A DNA stretch of 64,000 nucleotides from Antedon mediterranea (Eukaryota; Echinodermata; Crinoidea; Comatulida; Antedonidae): NCBI RefSeq assembly GCF_964355755.1, contig NC_092677.1, positions 26,134,101 to 26,198,100 of the forward strand, read 5' to 3'. Position numbers and translations under genes: made by a program. Below, piece by piece: positions 61,999-64,000 of the stretch (its first letter is position 1; each line of letters starts with the position of its first letter). The notes under the pieces are model-generated. The model saw only the letters and a program-made list of their open reading frames with translations. It searched no databases and had not been told where the DNA came from.

Positions 61999-62607
61999 GT
62001 TTTAAAGCTCAGGTACAGGCAGGAATTTTAAAAATAATATCTGGTTAATTGTACATAAATCTAATATTTGTAACAGAAATCAAGACGAAAAAACATGAAT
62101 TTCCCCTATTATGGTCAAATACAAAATTTGGCAAAATTCTGCCAAAAAAACTAGGAAGACTTTTTTTCAGTAGATAGGTAGTTAACATAATGTAATAACA
62201 TGTCTGGTGACTCCCTAGAAGGTGAAAAAAGATAGTGGATATACGGTGGATAATTTTTGCTATAACATGAAAATAAAATTCTAAAGTTGAATAAAAATAC
62301 CAGAAATGTAAAATTCAAGTTATATTACCTATATTTAGTCATCTGATAACATTTTTTACCACACCGTTTATTTTTCATAGCTTTTTAAAATGCCTCTCTA
62401 TTTTCAAAATTTGTGTACAAAAGAATAGAGATTTTACTGTGTAATTTGAACTATCCCCCCACTGATAAGAAAGTGGTAATTTTCAAAAAGCTTGTGTAAA
62501 CACAAATAAAATCCCAAAAATTATGAAACATAGGGGAAACTATAGATCGATAATTATTGGAATGTATGATCAATAGAAATTTTTTGCCCGCACCTGGCCT
62601 TTAAAAC
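61999..62607. mobile_element. Inverted-repeat element, about 610 bp
   Basis: TTTTAAAGCTCAGGTACAGGC at the left pairs with GCCCGCACCTGGCCTTTAAAA at the right. The interior is AT-rich with no open frame of note. Confidence 0.75.
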
Positions 62608-62879
62608 CACACAGCCGGTCGCCGTACAAACAATCGTTTCTGGATAGATTTCACGGCAGCCTTTCAAATAAACTTAGCTTGGAGAAACGTTGCGCCCTCT
62701 ATCAACCGAAGTCATCATGAAATACGATAACTTCCGGTTTGTAAGTTTCTTGGAAAACCCTGCGGTTGGTGAGCGTCCCCGTGAAATAAAACAAGTCAAG
62801 TAGGCAATTGTTAGTTCACAATCGCATGCACAGTTTTTTCTGCTTTTTTGGCAACAAAATAGCACAGTACAGTACTTAC

Positions 62880-62919
62880 ATCCGTGTTTACTTGACATGT
62901 CAATAGACAAAGTTTTCAT
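62880..62919 (-). other. Possible first coding exon, minus strand
   Basis: ATG at 62919 opens a 13-codon frame (MKTLSIDMSSKHG) ending at a consensus donor (GGAT/GTAAGTAC). There is no downstream exon I can attach, so support is only the donor and the position head-to-head with the candidate at 62961. Confidence 0.2.
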
Positions 62920-62960
62920 ATTCCATTATTAGAACGTTATGTATTAAAACTACTACTAAA

Positions 62961-63020
62961 ATGGAAGAGACATTTTCACAGATAGACGAGGAATCAAGCG
63001 GATGGGCAAACGAGTTTATG
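62961..63020 (+). CDS. Possible first exon of an unidentified gene
   Basis: ATG (context AAAATGG) starts a 20-codon frame, MEETFSQIDEESSGWANEFM, ending exactly at a donor ATG/GTGAGG. Composition is protein-like and acidic, and the W-x3-F pattern is of interest but too short to name a family. No second exon is seen before the window end. Confidence 0.45.
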
Positions 63021-63548
63021 GTGAGGACTCAAGGTGTCTTTCAAGCTAGTTTAGATTCGCCTTGGTTGGCTGGTGCTTTTGGTTATATTAGGCCTAGCTT
63101 TTTATAATAGAAGTATAACATGTATAACTGCATGCATTACTTTTTAATATTAAAAATAATTACGTTTATTATTACATAAATTGTTTATAAAAATGGAATT
63201 GATCATATTCTATAAATTTACAATTTAACATTTTAGGCCTTACTTAAATTATAATATGGTTTTCAATTTTTTTTAATAGTTAAAACAAAAACAAGTATAG
63301 ATAGGCCTATTCTATTTTAATTGAACAAAAAATACAGAACTACTATATTTACAAGATTGGAAGATTGGAGTGAAGTGAATTGCTCTGTTTCAACTATGTA
63401 ATTTAACAGTTGTTTAATAATATTTAATATGGATGGAATATGTTCCATTTGATCGTCTACAGTATATTGCCATTTCCTTCGCTCCACCGTACCAAAACAA
63501 AAGCTCGCTCGCTATTGTACATAACATCTCTCCACTACTAATTTTAAA
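63021..63548. other. AT-rich DNA, no gene recognised
   Basis: If the exon at 62961-63020 is real, this would be the beginning of its first intron. No repeats identified. Confidence 0.4.
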
Positions 63549-64000
63549 TTAGGGAGTGTAATCAATTAACCAACGTGGTTTATAAACTTCACGTCTAGGT
63601 CTATTTTTATCAAATGTATGTACAACAGTATCTTTCTGTTTCTGTGTGGTTAGATCATTTGTTAGGTATTTAGCATTCCAGATCTTTCCATCATCTAGCT
63701 CATATGTAGCATTACTAACAATTCTTTTAATTTTACCTCCAGTATAGAACTTATTACTTGATTTATCAACATGTCTCGGATTCTTAATTCGTACTGAATC
63801 TCCAACTTTAAATTGTGGTTTCCTCACATTTTTCTTATCATCGTAATACTTCTTACTTTTACTTTGGAACTCTTTACCTCAGTATTTTTAATTCCATTTT
63901 GGTAACCATCTGTAGGTCTTACATTTAGTGTTAGTAATTAATTTACGCTTATGTAAAAGTTCTGCAGGAGATATGCCTGTAACAGCATGAGGTGTAGATC
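63549..64000 (-). pseudogene. Ty3/Gypsy-type integrase C-terminus, fragment
   Basis: The minus strand reads from the window edge PHAVTGISPAELLHKRKL (integrase core end), then a short interval with stops near 63880, then KVGDSVRIKNPRHVDKSS with GGKIKRIVSNATYEL (C-terminal barrel region). It ends at a stop at 63549. This is the usual tail of a Gypsy-like retroelement polyprotein. At least one in-frame stop separates the two parts, so it is probably decayed. The rest lies beyond the window. Confidence 0.8.

Noticed and set aside
62674-62919. 81-residue minus-strand frame as a protein
   Set aside because: It reads across a strong donor at 62880. Only the first 13 codons are kept, as a weak exon candidate.

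Overview
The window is animal nuclear DNA: AT-rich, with many short introns bounded by GT-AG sites, interspersed SINEs, LINE remnants and hundreds of bases of minisatellite per intron. Every protein gene that can be named is a metazoan family, and three intron-rich ones (NSMAF, EXOSC4, HSF) align over nearly their full length with vertebrate counterparts. Together with the Ginger-type transposon, the 5S-derived SINE and marine-invertebrate-style repeats, this suggests a marine invertebrate deuterostome, plausibly an echinoderm. The species cannot be fixed from the sequence alone. All exon chains below were assembled by eye from splice sites and reading frame. Each complete chain sums to a multiple of three, which supports the joins.

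Layout, left to right. 1-2.2 kb: a CpG-rich tandem repeat and a MITE. 2.2-2.9 kb (-): signal-peptide first exon of a secreted or membrane protein resembling the GPR158-type ectodomain. 4.8-9.5 kb and 10.9-13.9 kb (+): two tandem seven-exon kinase plus death-domain genes of the RIP kinase type, identical in exon plan but very different in linker length. 14.93-30.75 kb: a 15.8 kb Ginger1-type DNA transposon flanked by CCGG duplications. It carries a three-exon transposase (Gypsy-like integrase fused to an OTU cysteine protease, minus strand), a 3.5 kb array of a 132-bp satellite, tRNA-bearing repeats and foldback elements. 30.85-48.65 kb (+): a 25-exon NSMAF/FAN gene (GRAM/PH-like, BEACH, WD40), its introns full of one MITE family, an antisense LINE, a hAT MITE and several minisatellites. 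49.6-50.65 kb (-): EXOSC4/RRP41, divergent from 50.84-57.0 kb (+): a heat shock factor. 59.1-61.9 kb (-): a TEX47-like gene. 62.9-64.0 kb: a possible first exon and a retroelement integrase tail running off the window.

How the parts relate. RIP kinases and NSMAF both act close to TNF-receptor signalling in vertebrates, so their proximity here is notable, though it may be chance. NSMAF, EXOSC4 and HSF1 all lie on human chromosome 8, so the block probably preserves an ancestral linkage. EXOSC4 and HSF share a 192-bp bidirectional promoter region. The Ginger element sits about 105 bp upstream of the NSMAF start codon and may have displaced or supplied part of its promoter.

The most unusual object is the Ginger1-OTU element. 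Its ends, target duplication, introns, intact DDE and OTU catalytic residues and internal satellite array are all visible directly.
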